Of a stretch of DNA of 64,000 nucleotides, positions 9,793 through 20,751 are shown one piece after another (position 1 is the stretch's first letter; each line of letters opens with the position of its first letter). The stretch covers positions 33,625 through 97,624 of the forward strand of contig JBAKBP010007670.1 in the NCBI GenBank assembly GCA_037953745.1, written 5' to 3'. The position numbers and the translations under genes were made by a program. The notes below the pieces were generated by a model. It did not search any database and was not told the DNA's origin. It saw nothing but the letters and a program-made list of their open reading frames with translations. The DNA comes from Lithodes maja (lineage: Eukaryota > Arthropoda > Malacostraca > Decapoda > Lithodidae).

Positions 9793-11412
9793 ATGTCTTA
9801 TACCGGATCAGAGGAGAATGGAGACACAGTACGTAATGTCGAGACTGAGGAACAGCAGTATGATGAAAGGGTTAATCGGGTGAACTGTGAGGAGGATGCT
9901 AGGATATTTTTGCAATGGCCTGTTACTGCCGAGCGGTTGGAGGGTATGGATCGGTACGGTCTTCAATGCCTGGCCACAGCTATCGGTCATGCGGTTACTA
10001 GCAGCATGACCAAGGATAACTTGATAACGTGTGTACTGGGCAGGGTGACTGGTGAGCGAGATGGGTTGAGTGCTCAGAGCCCTTCGGCCATGCTTCCCCT
10101 ACACTCGACTCCCAGCCATCCCAGTAGTTTGCCGACCCCGGGTACACTTCCGCAGTTGGGTGGTGGCTGGCAGGGTGGGTTGCCCCTGGGGGGACCACCG
10201 GTAATTTCAAACATTGTAGCACCTTCACCTCCTTCAGGGTTATCTCCAGAATTATTGCTTCAGCTCGAATTAGCTAAGATCGAAGAGAGAAAATGCCAGC
10301 TTCAGCTTCAGCAGCAATTAGAATTAGCCAAGATAGATGAGAGAAAAACTATTAGTCATGAGCACATAGAGCTAGCAAAAATCCAAGCTGAGTCGACTAG
10401 GTACTGTGCCGACATGGATGTAGAGAAGTCGCGAGTAGAGACAACGGGACAGCGACTTGGGGCTGGTAACCGTGTTCATGAGCAGTCTCTCTCGCACTTA
10501 TTGAAACTGGTTCCGGTGTTTGATGAGAGTGGTGTAACAGAATTTTTCACACGCTTTGAGAAGAATTGCCAGGAACACCAGTGGCCAGAGAATAAATGGG
10601 CAGCACTTGTATCCTCTAGATTAATAGGCAAGGGTCTTAAAGCCTACGATGCGTTACCTTTGGAGTTATGTATTGTGTACGAGGATCTCAAGGAGGCTGT
10701 CCTGAGGGCTTACGAATTGCAACCAGAAACGTACCGTTTGAAGTTCCGGGGTGTAACTAAGGGAAGAGATAGCACCTTTTTGGAACACGCCCGGGACTTG
10801 TCCGATGCTATGGGGAACTGGCTCCGATCGGAGAAGGTCACAACATTTGATGAAATTAAGCAGTTAATGATGTTGGAGCAGTTCTTTAAGAGCACGGGCG
10901 GTGATCTAACTTTGAACTTGAAGGAGAAAAACCCAAGAACTCTAGTCGAAGCAGCAGACATGGCTGATCGACGGCTGTCGTTGATTCGGGGTTGCGGGTC
11001 CTCACAGAAGTATGATGTAAGTGCTAAGGACCGTTATCCTCCCCCTCCCCGTAACAATGACACATTTAAACAGAAGAGCCATGAAACTAAAACTGAATCC
11101 AAACCTTACACCACACCGTATGTGAAAAGTCAGGGGCCTTTTACATCACAGTATAAGCCGAAACCAAAATTTATGTGTTTTAGTTGCCACCAGGAGGGTC
11201 ATAAGGCAAATGAGTGCCCTAGTCGACCTCCTCCGGCAGCCGTGTCTTTTGCTCACGGCATTGGAGTGTTCAAGAGGACATCGGAGTTTGTTAGAGGCAT
11301 TTCTTCCGAGGTAAATACACTGCCAGTGCAGAAGGATCCGGAAGGCTTATTCCCTGTCCGTGATGCCTTTAGTGACCACAGGGGACTCGGTTGTGTGGAG
11401 TGGGGGGGGTAG
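9793..11412 (+). CDS. gag: Gag polyprotein with coiled coil, SCAN-like domain and CCHC knuckle
   Basis: Structural protein that assembles particles and packages element RNA. The start is taken at ATG 9793, giving 539 residues; an alternative GTG nine bases upstream is unlikely. In order: acidic N-terminus, Pro/Gly-rich linker (about 90-150), a Glu/Lys-rich coiled coil with ELAKI repeats (about 150-210) and a capsid-like region. The last part of that region (YRLKFRG to ADRRLSL, about 313-395) has the SCAN-type spacing FR...L..W...LEQF...L. A zinc knuckle CFSCHQEGHKANEC follows at 11176-11217. The ORF is intact. It ends at TAG 11410-11412, directly after a run of eight G, overlapping the protease frame. 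Gag of B and C is colinear but clearly diverged, so A belongs to a separate family. Confidence 0.9.
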   Translation: MSYTGSEENGDTVRNVETEEQQYDERVNRVNCEEDARIFLQWPVTAERLEGMDRYGLQCLATAIGHAVTSSMTKDNLITCVLGRVTGERDGLSAQSPSAMLPLHSTPSHPSSLPTPGTLPQLGGGWQGGLPLGGPPVISNIVAPSPPSGLSPELLLQLELAKIEERKCQLQLQQQLELAKIDERKTISHEHIELAKIQAESTRYCADMDVEKSRVETTGQRLGAGNRVHEQSLSHLLKLVPVFDESGVTEFFTRFEKNCQEHQWPENKWAALVSSRLIGKGLKAYDALPLELCIVYEDLKEAVLRAYELQPETYRLKFRGVTKGRDSTFLEHARDLSDAMGNWLRSEKVTTFDEIKQLMMLEQFFKSTGGDLTLNLKEKNPRTLVEAADMADRRLSLIRGCGSSQKYDVSAKDRYPPPPRNNDTFKQKSHETKTESKPYTTPYVKSQGPFTSQYKPKPKFMCFSCHQEGHKANECPSRPPPAAVSFAHGIGVFKRTSEFVRGISSEVNTLPVQKDPEGLFPVRDAFSDHRGLGCVEWGG

Positions 11413-13324
11413 AAGACATAAGGTGAGAATTTTGCGTGACACTGGGGCATCGCAAACACTGTTGAGAAATTTCACTGGTAAACCTGTCAATACGGCGCGG
11501 GTGGTTGTGGTTCAGGGAGTTAATGCGACAAGGTCATACCCGCTTGTGAGAATGAAGGTGGAAGTTGATGGTGTGACTCGTGACCTGGATGTAGGGATTG
11601 TGGAGAAGTTACCTGTTGGGGGCGTCGACCTCCTTCTCGGCAACGACTTTGTGGGACCTACTTCTGAGGCTCCCCCCTTGGTCGTTGCCGAGAAGCCGGC
11701 CGACGTGAGTAGGGAGGAGCAGGAGTGGGTTGAGAAGTGTCCGGTGCAGCCTATGGCGTGTGTTGTCACCGGAGATTCTGCATCCAGGGAGTCACATTCT
11801 GGTCAACAATCTTTAGATCAGCGGAGGAAGGGTACCGAGAAGGGGTTGAAAGTTGATGCGGTTGAGAGTTTAGTATCAGCGGACATTCTCGGGGACTCAG
11901 TATTAGGACCAAATATCGAGTCTGAAGAAGACCCAGTAACTGTTGTGGAAAAGGCAGAGGATGGGCTTAAAAAGACGATGAGACAGCAACGGTACGCAGA
12001 GAGAGAGCAACGGGAGGCCAAATTTAATGTAGGAGGGGGGCATGAGTTGTTTCGCAAACACTTGGATAGGCTTGCTCCTTCGGACATTCGTAAGTTGCAA
12101 TTGGAAGACCCGGAGGTTCTTGAATGTGGTACCGGTGCTGTTGAGTTGAAGGAGGACAGTGTTGCACAGTTGGAAGGTGTGGCAACAAGGTACCCTGACG
12201 CGTACCCTATGAGAAATGGGTCGGCGAAGACGGTGGTCCGAGGCTTGCTAGTGTGTTTTTCCCGGTATGGTTACCCGCAGGAGATTCATGTTGTTTTGTT
12301 TACTGCACGGGAGGTACCTGGGGAATGTTTGGGATTCAGCCCTAATGAGCTCGTCTTTGGACACCGTGTCAGAGGGCCTCTCCATATGGTTGAAGAAGTA
12401 TGGGAGGGCGCAGAAAAACCTTGTTCTATGCTCAAGTGTGTCCTCAACAGTCGAGAACGGATGTTGCGCAGTCTGGAGTTGGCTGGCCGTAGTTTGACTA
12501 GCTCTCGGGCCCTCATGAAGGACAGGTACGACCTCAAGGTTGAACTCAGGGAGTTTCACGTGGGTCAGGAGGTGTTGATGCTACTGCCCCTTGTAGGTCA
12601 CCCCTTATCCGCGAAGTACACTGGTCCTTATAGGGTGGTGGAGGAGCTATCGGACCTGGTTTACTTGGTAGCCACTCCAGACAGACGGAAGCGCAATCAG
12701 TTATGTCATGTTAATCCCATGAAGGAGTATGGGAGGCACCCCCCTGAGCCTCTCACTGTGCCTGTGATGACGTTTAGCAGTCAAGGTGGAGAAGGAGAAT
12801 GGGACAGTCAAGCTCGGGTGGAGGATAACTGGAAGGATGAGAAGTTCAAGTGGGCGCCTGAGTGTGAGAGGGTGTTTGGAGAAGTAAAACACCTGTTGTG
12901 CACTCACCCGATCCTCAGGGCCCCTGACTTTAGCCTATCTTTCCAACTAGCAACGGAGGCTAGTGGTGTGGGGGCTGGTGCCGTCCTTGTGGAAAAGGAC
13001 GATGATGGGCTGGAGCATCCTGTTAGTTTCTGCTCGGAGAAGTACAATTCGGCCCAGGGGAGCTGCTCTGTTGTCGGGGAGGAGCTGCTGGCGGTTGTAC
13101 TTGCTCTGAGGCATTTCGAAGTCTGTGTTCCAGCCTATGGTCCGGTCGTTGTAGTTTACCCAGATCGTCACCCTCTCAAGTTCTTGGACCAGTTTCACAA
13201 TCGGAATATGAGGCTGACCAGGTGGTCACTAAGGTTATTGGTATATAACCTGGACATACGCCATATTGCCGGTTGTGACAACGTGGTTGCAGATGGTCGT
13301 TCAAGGGTATATGATCCTGGGTAG
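11360..13324 (+). CDS. pol: Pol: protease, partial integrase, RNase H (no reverse transcriptase)
   Basis: A 654-residue open frame in the +1 frame relative to gag. The Met near its start is probably not used; expression needs a frameshift at the G8 run (11401-11410). Protease: DTGA at 11438-11449 followed by LLLGNDF. Next comes an integrase piece (about residues 275-455) with RYPDAYP, then LGFSPNELVFGHR, GPYRVV near 12625 and CHVNP near 12704. The central part between RYGYPQEIH and VVLFTAREV, which should hold catalytic residues, is deleted. RNase H follows directly (about 495-654: FKWAPECERVFGEV to DIRHIAGCDNVVADG). All RT motifs are missing. The order protease-integrase-RNase H, with nothing after RNase H, differs from Ty3 and matches Gmr1-like elements. 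No stop codon interrupts it despite the deletions. Confidence 0.85.
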   Translation: MMPLVTTGDSVVWSGGGRRHKVRILRDTGASQTLLRNFTGKPVNTARVVVVQGVNATRSYPLVRMKVEVDGVTRDLDVGIVEKLPVGGVDLLLGNDFVGPTSEAPPLVVAEKPADVSREEQEWVEKCPVQPMACVVTGDSASRESHSGQQSLDQRRKGTEKGLKVDAVESLVSADILGDSVLGPNIESEEDPVTVVEKAEDGLKKTMRQQRYAEREQREAKFNVGGGHELFRKHLDRLAPSDIRKLQLEDPEVLECGTGAVELKEDSVAQLEGVATRYPDAYPMRNGSAKTVVRGLLVCFSRYGYPQEIHVVLFTAREVPGECLGFSPNELVFGHRVRGPLHMVEEVWEGAEKPCSMLKCVLNSRERMLRSLELAGRSLTSSRALMKDRYDLKVELREFHVGQEVLMLLPLVGHPLSAKYTGPYRVVEELSDLVYLVATPDRRKRNQLCHVNPMKEYGRHPPEPLTVPVMTFSSQGGEGEWDSQARVEDNWKDEKFKWAPECERVFGEVKHLLCTHPILRAPDFSLSFQLATEASGVGAGAVLVEKDDDGLEHPVSFCSEKYNSAQGSCSVVGEELLAVVLALRHFEVCVPAYGPVVVVYPDRHPLKFLDQFHNRNMRLTRWSLRLLVYNLDIRHIAGCDNVVADGRSRVYDPG

Positions 13325-13783
13325 ATTGACACACGGGTAGCCTCCTGCTTTAGTTTGAATAGTATTTTGCGCTTGGTGCTTGTTGGCTCGCGGTTGTAGC
13401 CCAGCGTATTGGGTCGTAAAGCAGGAGTTGAGCGTTTGGTATAGAAGAAAAAACTAGGCTTGCCCCTATAGTGCAGCCGAAATAAACAAATTAAAAACAT
13501 AAAAATCAAATAAAAAAAAAAACTTTCTTTGATAGTTGAATTTTTTCAGTATGTTATAGCAGTAATTCTGAGTTGCACTCCTCTCAGAATGCTGGGCTAG
13601 AGAAGCTCGCTCTTGAGGAGCATAACTACATATAATTTAACCTATTGTGTTGGGAGGGTTATAATTTTGAAAAGAATGTTTTGTTGAAGAACTGTGCCAG
13701 ATATTTTACTGCCGCTGGGTGATGGGAAGTGGAGATATAGCATGGGTTCTAACCATCAGATTTTTGTGAGCCTTGGGGCCTCT

Positions 13784-13803
13784 GAGAAAAATCTTGGGGG
13801 GGG
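13784..13803 (+). other. Polypurine tract of element A
   Basis: GAGAAAAATCTT plus eight G directly precedes the TG of the 3' LTR. It is the expected plus-strand primer. The 460 bp between the RNase H stop (13322-13324) and this tract hold no ORF, only A-rich and T-rich runs at about 13490-13545, so no gene follows RNase H. Confidence 0.8.
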
Positions 13804-15578
13804 TGTGACGTTGACCACTCCGTTAGAACCGCATGGCTTGTCCTACAGTGACTCGCTAGGATCGCCAGGGCAGTGGATGGGGCTACAGTTTATGTATTAG
13901 AGTGTGCTTTATTTCATATGAAAGCTCGTGTCATGGGCAGTCCAGAAAGGCTCTTTGTTTTCGCCCATGTCAAGGCTTTATATATTTAATTGTAAAGTAT
14001 ATGTTTTGTCATTAACTAGTAATGATAGGATCTGGGAGAGAGAGAGGGAGTAGAACGGAGTGAGAGGGGGCGCGCAGTGTTTTTTGTCCCGCTCGATGAC
14101 GTCACGGCTGGCTGCTTCGCGGGGGTTGGTGGAGAGGGGTCCTTACCATGCTGCTAGTGGCTGGACGACTTGCAACCGCTAGTTTCCCACGCGGCTCGAG
14201 CTAGTGCGAAGTATATATACTAGTTCCTCGCCACTCTCTCCCTCAGATCTGGTTTCTAGAACACACTCATCTTTTTTCCCTTGCTATCTGTTCCCGCTCC
14301 GCCCCTGAGAATCTTTTCCTCGGCCTATCTCTCATTTTCCATATCTTTCACCACCTTTATTAACATTATATCCCCTCTGGTTAACTCTGCAAAATCAGCT
14401 TCATGCTGGCCAGTTGTATTGTGTGTTAAGGTCTGGTATAACCTATGTATGTTAGTTGTTGAGATAAGTGGATCACGAAGCATTGGTTGGCTTTCATATT
14501 GCTGCTCCTATAATTATTAGTGTTCTTCTGGATTAGATAATGCTAGACTGGGAGTCTGATATAAAAGGTATTGTTTCCTATGAGTGCTGGCTTTAGTTAA
14601 AAGCGGCACGACATACCTGAGAACTGGAGTTGATTGAGTAAATCCTAGTCTGTGTGCCATTGAGAGTAGAGCATGCACGAATGAGGGCTTTTTGCCTATA
14701 CCATTCTGCACTGTTCTAGTCTCGATTGTTTGTCTTTGAGGTACGCCAGGAGAACGCTTAATACTTCGGTATTAAGGTTTCTCAAGAGAGCTACCCTTCA
14801 GTATAACGTAATATTTGACACACAGACTTGAGATTTGCACTAGGCTATGCAGCATGCCATGCGCACCAGTATCTCGTATCATTGACTCTAGCTAGACTTT
14901 ATCAATCATAGTAGACATTAAGAATATTAACCTAATTACTCTTTTTATGCATACCCATTTATGATTACACAAGCATTTCGCAGCCTAGTTTGATGTATTG
15001 AGACACAAACGACTTAGGCTCTTTTTGTTGATAGGAATACTGTATTGTGGCGATTATTATTAGTGTTGTAGTGTTTAGGATATTCTTGGCTCCGACGGCA
15101 TTATATATTCTGCCTTTTTGTGTGCATAGCCTGCACGAGCATTGTTCCACTGCCTGCCTTTTTGGGTTCCATTTCCGATACGAGCATCTTTATAACATCT
15201 AACATTTAAAGAAGATTCCTTGTTAGTGTTGAAGGACTTTAGTGCACTTTCTTTCATGCAGGAGTGCCTGACATTTATTGATTAAAGTAACGTAAGCTGT
15301 AACTTCTCTTACCACCTTACTTTGTATACCATAACCAAGCACCTTCGGTTATAGGTAGTAATAGGCTGTTTTCACATAACATTAAGCCTAGAGTAGACGC
15401 ACATGTATTGAGAGTTTGATAGCCTATTGTTGCATATAGAACTCTGTAGAGTATTTGTGTTCTTTGTTCACTGGGAATATACTTCAGAGGTTGGAGCTAG
15501 CGCTTTCCGTTGTAACATTTATGCCATTACTAGTCCAATGAATAAGAGCCCTGATATATTTGAACCCCAGTTGTAACA
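13804..15578 (+). repeat. 3' LTR of element A
   Basis: 1775 bp, TGTGACG...TGTAACA. It lacks the 141-bp SINE of the 5' copy; otherwise the two are almost identical. The CRE, TATA and TCAG promoter signals are conserved. The right flank starts with the ATAA duplication. Confidence 0.92.
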
Positions 15579-15796
15579 ATAAGAAGAAGCAATCAACTCT
15601 AAGGGATCAACCCTTCAAACTTCATTCTTCAACAGCTGACTGGAAGACCTTCAAACATCGCAATATTCAGCTTTGTATCGGTTAGTCAGAAATAACATAC
15701 AAACTAAATATACTAGTAATTAGTGCTAGTAAAAATCCTGTCAACACAAACAAGCAATGCCAAAGTATCTTAACTATTCTTTCAACTTATTCATGT
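15579..15796. other. 218-bp spacer between opposed LTRs
   Basis: Short A-rich non-coding DNA between the 3' LTR of element A and an oppositely oriented LTR of the same family. It starts with the ATAA target duplication. Nothing else was recognised. Confidence 0.5.
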
Positions 15797-17392
15797 TGTT
15801 ACGACTGAGGTTTAAATATATCAGGGCTCTTATTCATTGGACTAGTAATGGCATAAATGCTACAACGGAAAGCGCTAGATCCAACCTCTGATGTATATTC
15901 CCAGTGAACAAAGAACACAAATACTCTACAGAGTTCTATATGCAACAATAGGCTATCAAACTCTCAATACATGTGCGTCTACTCTAGGCTTAATGTTATG
16001 TGAAAATAGCCTATTACTACCTATAACCGAAGGTGCTTGGTTATGGTATGCAAAGTAAGGTGGTAAGAGAAGGTACAGCTTACGTTACTTTAATCAATAA
16101 ATGTCAGGCACTCCTGCATGAAAGAAAGTGCACTAAAGTCCTTCAACACCAACAAGGAATCTTCTTTAAATGTTAGATGCTATCAAGATGCTCGAATCGG
16201 AAATGGAACCCAAAAAGGCCGGCAGCGGAACAATGCTCGTGCAGGCTATGCACACAAAAGGCAGGATATATAATGCAGAATATCCTAAACGCTACAACAA
16301 TAATAATCGCCACGACAATGCAGTATTCCTATCAACAAAAAGAGCCTAAGTCGTTTGTGTCTCCATACATCAAACTAGGCTGCGAAATGCTTGTGTAATC
16401 ATAAACGGGTATGCATAAAAAGAGTAATTAGGTTAATATACTTAATGTCTACTATGACTGATAAAGTCTAGCTAGAGTCAATGATACGAGATACTGGTGC
16501 GCACGGCATGCCGAATAGCCTAGTGCAAATCTCAAGTCTGTGTGTCAAATATTACGTTATAATGAAGGGTAGCTCTCTTGAGAAACCTTAATACCGAAGT
16601 ATTAAGCGTTCTCCTTGCGTACCTCAAAAACAAACAACCGAGCCTAGAACAGTGCAGAATGGTATAGGCAAAAAACCCTCATTCGTGCATGCTCTATTCT
16701 CAATGGCACACAGACTAGAATTTACCCAATCAACTCCAGTTCTCAGGTATGTCGTGCAGCTTTTAACTAAAGCCAACACCCATCGGAAACAATACCTTAT
16801 AGTATCAGACTCCTAGTCTAGCATTATCTAATCCAGCAGAACACTAATAATTACAGGAAGCAGTACTGAACAATATGAATGCCAACCAATGCTTCGTGAT
16901 CAACTTATCTTAACAACTAAACATACATGGGTTATATCAGACCTTAACGCACAATACAACTGGCCAGCATGAAGCTGATTATGCAGAGTTAACCAGAGGG
17001 GATATAATGTTAATAAAAGGTGGTGAAAGATATGGAAAATGAGAGAGATAGGCAGAGGAAAAGGTTCTCAGGTGCGGAGAGGGGGACAGATATCAAAGGG
17101 ATAAGAGGGATGCGTTCTAGAAACCAGATCTGAGGGAGAGAATGGCGAGGGAGCTGTATATATACTAGCACTAGCTCGAGCCGCGTGGGAAAAAAGCGGT
17201 AACAAGTCCTCCAACCAATGCTAAAGAAGCCAGCCAAACATGACGTCACAAAGCATGGTAAAAAACTCCCTCAACGAATCCCCACGAGGCCAGCCAGCTA
17301 TGACGTCATCGAGTATAGCAAAACACTACGCGCCTCCTCTCACTATGTTCTACTCTCTCTCTCTCTCTCTCTCTCAATTCCTATCATTACTA
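15797..17392 (-). repeat. Antisense, truncated LTR of the element A family
   Basis: Begins TGTTACGACT on the plus strand (the inverted LTR end) and follows the A LTR backwards for about 1.6 kb with noticeable divergence and small indels. It has two copies of the GACGTCA-containing module (near 17240 and 17302) where the A LTRs have one, so the promoter region is partly duplicated. It stops at about 17392, within a few bases of the point where the SINE sits in the 5' LTR of A. No primer site or internal region is attached, so it is a solo or fragmentary LTR, older than element A. Confidence 0.85.
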
Positions 17393-18372
17393 CTTAACCC
17401 CTAAATGTCGGCGCGCAACATAAGTCGAGTATAATAAATCTGGACTATCTGGCGGCGCGCGACATAGGTCGTGTGGCAATTTCAGCACGTAATGTTGCTG
17501 AGAGAGAGAGACAAGTGGTGGCAGGAGAGTAGCGAGCGTATGACTGCTCCAGACCACCGCGGCGAACCTACTGAAACGAATCCCACCTCCTCCCTCCCTC
17601 TCTCACTCGCTACATACTGAATTGTATGGGGAAAGTACCGAATTACATGCTTTTTGCACTCGTGTTGCGTGGTTGTTGCAAGAAAACTAGCCGTCATAAA
17701 AGGATCGTTGTGGTGTCATTGGAAAGCTCTGTTTATGCCCTTTCAGGGATAGATACTTGTTTTACGCTCTGGGTCTTATTTAGGCATGAAAATGATCACG
17801 TAAACAGCCCTATTTTGGCTAAAAACACCCCGCTGGGCGGTACATATAAATAAACCGCCTAGCCCGCCAATAAGGTGTTAACCCGGCAAGCGCGATAGGC
17901 CTCACGGAAGGCTTCCTATAGGGTACGCGATAGGCCTCACGGAAGCAAGACCATAAAAAAAGCCTTCCATAAAAAAAAAGGGCCTATCAAAACCAAGGAA
18001 TTTGTCTCTAGGTGAGATAATTCCCCTCCAGTACTCATCCATGTAAATCTCACCCACCCCCCTCCCCTCCTTCCCCACCTTATTCCCCCCTCCCTCCCCT
18101 CCTCAATTATCACCTATTTTTCCTCTTATTATCATAATTTATCGGTTATATCTCCCGCGATAATGTAGCACAAGTGGGTTGCAGAAAAGATCGTTATGCA
18201 ACACCCAGACACCGGCCCACACCGCCCCGCTCGTCTCAGTTACCTCACAGACAGCGAGAGAGGAGGGTTGCCTGTGGCTCTCTCTCGCCTGAGATTATGA
18301 CCGGGTGGCCAATATCTTCGTTTTTCACCACCCAAATGCTTTTCCCACTTATTTTAGCACTCTTGAAGGTTC
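17393..18372. other. Unassigned spacer between LTR families
   Basis: About 1 kb with no recognised gene; the 75-codon ORF at 17626-17853 has no protein-like features. It contains a doubled GGCGCGC-R-ACATA-R-GTCG (about 17409-17427 and 17453-17471), a doubled GCGATAGGCCTCACGGAAG (17890-17945) and a C-rich tract at about 18050-18110. The last four bases before element B (18373-18376, ATAT) are its target duplication. Confidence 0.5.
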
Positions 18373-18376
18373 ATAT

Positions 18377-20244
18377 TGTTACGACCTGGCACTCAGGTAC
18401 ACCAGGGCTCTCAATCAGGACTCGAGTACGGCTCGCTGCCACAACGGAAACACACGATCCCAAACCCTGAGTACTGCCAGCCGAACAAAAAACACCAATA
18501 CCCTCCAGAGTTCGATCTGCTATAACGGGGTATACAAGAACTCGGTACTAGTGTTCAACAACAGACTTATAAAGAGACAGGAATTATCTAGTCTGGTCAA
18601 CAATCAAACAAAGAAGTAAGAAACAACAACACCAAAGAATAGTGTTGGCCGAAGCCGAAGTAATCCACCCTTGACTAAGAACTTAAGAAGTCCTCCACCC
18701 TCTACTTCGGATCGGCACTATTACGTTACGTTAAATTAATAGTCCTTAAGCATCGAGCAAGGAATCTTCTGATAAAGTTAGATGCTTCTCGGATGCCCGT
18801 AAGAAGTACGTATCGGATTTTGAACAGCTATTCAAATAAGCAAAACACTGGCAATGACATATCATTAAAGGTTTAAATTGACATAAGAAGAATTATAAGA
18901 ATATGCAATAGTAAATGGCAAACATTAAAAAGAAGTACTCCGCCAATGCACCGGCAATAGCCTACTCGGATTGTGCTCGTGGGCCACTAATCACTAAAGT
19001 AGCTAAGCGTGCAACACATGAAATCAATAGTGCATAAACAATATCATACATAAGGAAAGCTTCAATACTATTCTGTATCTGCTGATCGAGCAAAGTCTAG
19101 CTGGGATGTAGTAGGCTAGGAAACAATGGCTGAGCAAGCGGCTCGTAGCCTAGCGAGGTCCTTAAGGCTGTGCGGCCAAATTACGTTAATTGACGGGATG
19201 CTCTCTTGAGAGATCCAGATCACTAGTATCTGGTTCTCTCCTGGCGATCCTCTCAAAGTCAAAGCAACCGAGTTAGCACAGTGTTGGGTGGCAGAGGCAA
19301 AAGCCCTCACTCGCAACACAGTGCTAAACTCACAAGGTACACAGTCAGAAAGACCACCTAGGCTTCCCACGTCTCCGTTGCGATTGTACAGGTTCAACAA
19401 AATCTAGTACACATCGGGAATCACAACACCAGTAGCCTTATCCCAGTCTAGCATTACCTAGACCAGCAGAAAACAGGAACAATAATAATAATACACAGGG
19501 AAATGCATATACGAGTGCAACAAACATTAATCAATCCTATTCTAGTTATCCCTTCCAAAATAGGCTATCTAATAGGCATATATCTTGTGAGAACTCAAGC
19601 GATAATACGTTGGCTGACTAGCTCTGCACCAAAGGGATCATTGAGGTTAAAAAGGGTCGGGAAAAGAGGAAAAAAGGCGGTACAGATAGTAGAGAAAGTT
19701 CACATCAGTCAGAAGAATGTCTATAGTTATCAAGGGAAATGAGAAGTCGCTCTGCCTAATGAGTTCTGAAGAAAATGTGGCGAGACTTCCCTTTTTATAC
19801 TCGGCCCTCTAGTGAGCATATCGTAAACAACTAAGGACCGCCCACTGACAATCATTACGTAATTTATCTCTCTCAATCTGGGATAGACAAAGGCTTTCCC
19901 ACACACTGAGGGGGAGGAGGGAGGAGGGGAGTGCTAGTGAGTTAGGCCCACCTCCCGCATGGCGCACTCACTGACCCCCTGTTACGTAATCTCTCTCTCT
20001 CTCCTCTCATCATTACAAATAAGTTTTATACACAATACTTATAACTAATGATCTAAAATAGAACTCGTTGACTCAGATGAAAACAAAATACATATTCATA
20101 ATACTTATAGTACAACGGCTCACATGAACTAAGTTAGAAAACTCTACACAGACTACAGCCAAAGTTCCTGCCCTGACGATCCTAGCGAGAGTGGGGCATG
20201 ACTAGGCGTTCTGTACAGCATGCTCACACTCGACATGCGTCACA
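18377..20244 (-). repeat. 3' LTR of element B
   Basis: Starts TGTTACGACC and ends GCGTCACA on the plus strand, giving TGTGACGC...CGTAACA in element orientation. It is the same length as the partner at 24935-26802, with only scattered substitutions such as CTCTCTTGAG against CTCACTTGAG. ORFs within it are duplicated in the other LTR and look fortuitous. Confidence 0.92.
19766..19799 (-). promoter_or_regulatory. LTR core promoter of element B
   Basis: On the minus strand TATAAAAAG (plus 19791-19799) is followed about 32 bp downstream by TCAG (plus 19766-19769), the TATA-initiator arrangement also seen in element A. The identical copy in the 5' LTR (about 26323-26357) would be the one driving the element. 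Confidence 0.55.
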
Positions 20245-20751
20245 CCTCCCCCAAGATTTTACTTGCTCAACCCTGAGCTAAAATCTGACACACACAGAAC
20301 CCCATCAAGCCCCTCACACCCAGCGACCGCATGGCACTAAAACAAAGCTGAGTTTATCACTAAAACACATCTTATTATATAAACAAAAATTCACATTTTA
20401 TAACTCCTCCCACCAATAGCAAAAAAGACACAATATCATGCTCCCAGAGCGAGCTTACAGCAGCTCAGCCGTTTGATAGTTCGTGGACTACTCAAACTTA
20501 ATAGGCTATGACAAACTTATACAATTATCTATATCAAAAAGAACGAGTTTTTATATGATTTTTTTTTTTTTTTTTTTTTTATATTTTAATATGTTTTTTC
20601 CGGCTGCACTATAAGGGCAGCCTATTTTCTTCTATACCAAACGCTCAACTCCTGCTTTACGACCCAATACGCTGGGCTACAACCGCGAGCCAACAAGCAC
20701 CAAGCGCAAAATACTATTCAAACTAAAGCAGGAGGCTACCCGTGTGTCAAT

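Larger units (their letters stand above)
7660..15578 (+). mobile_element. Element A: complete long-LTR Ty3/gypsy element, Gmr1-like gene order, no RT
   Basis: A full insertion of 7919 bp. It is flanked by a 4-bp target duplication ATAA (7656-7659 and 15579-15582), with LTRs starting TGTGACG and ending GTAACA. The internal part is only about 4.2 kb: tRNA-type primer binding site, gag, protease, part of integrase, RNase H, then a polypurine tract directly before the 3' LTR. RT is missing. The two LTRs are colinear apart from a 141-bp insert in the 5' copy and differ at about seven positions by eye, so the insertion is recent. As it lacks RT, it must have moved with enzymes supplied by another element (inference). 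Confidence 0.9.

Noticed and set aside
17626..17853. 75-codon plus-strand ORF
   Set aside because: No domain, no homologue recognised, lies in unassigned spacer with short direct repeats.
19503..19742. 79-codon ORF, repeated at 26061-26300
   Set aside because: On the antisense strand of both B LTRs; duplicated only because LTRs are duplicated, and the C LTRs do not keep it open.
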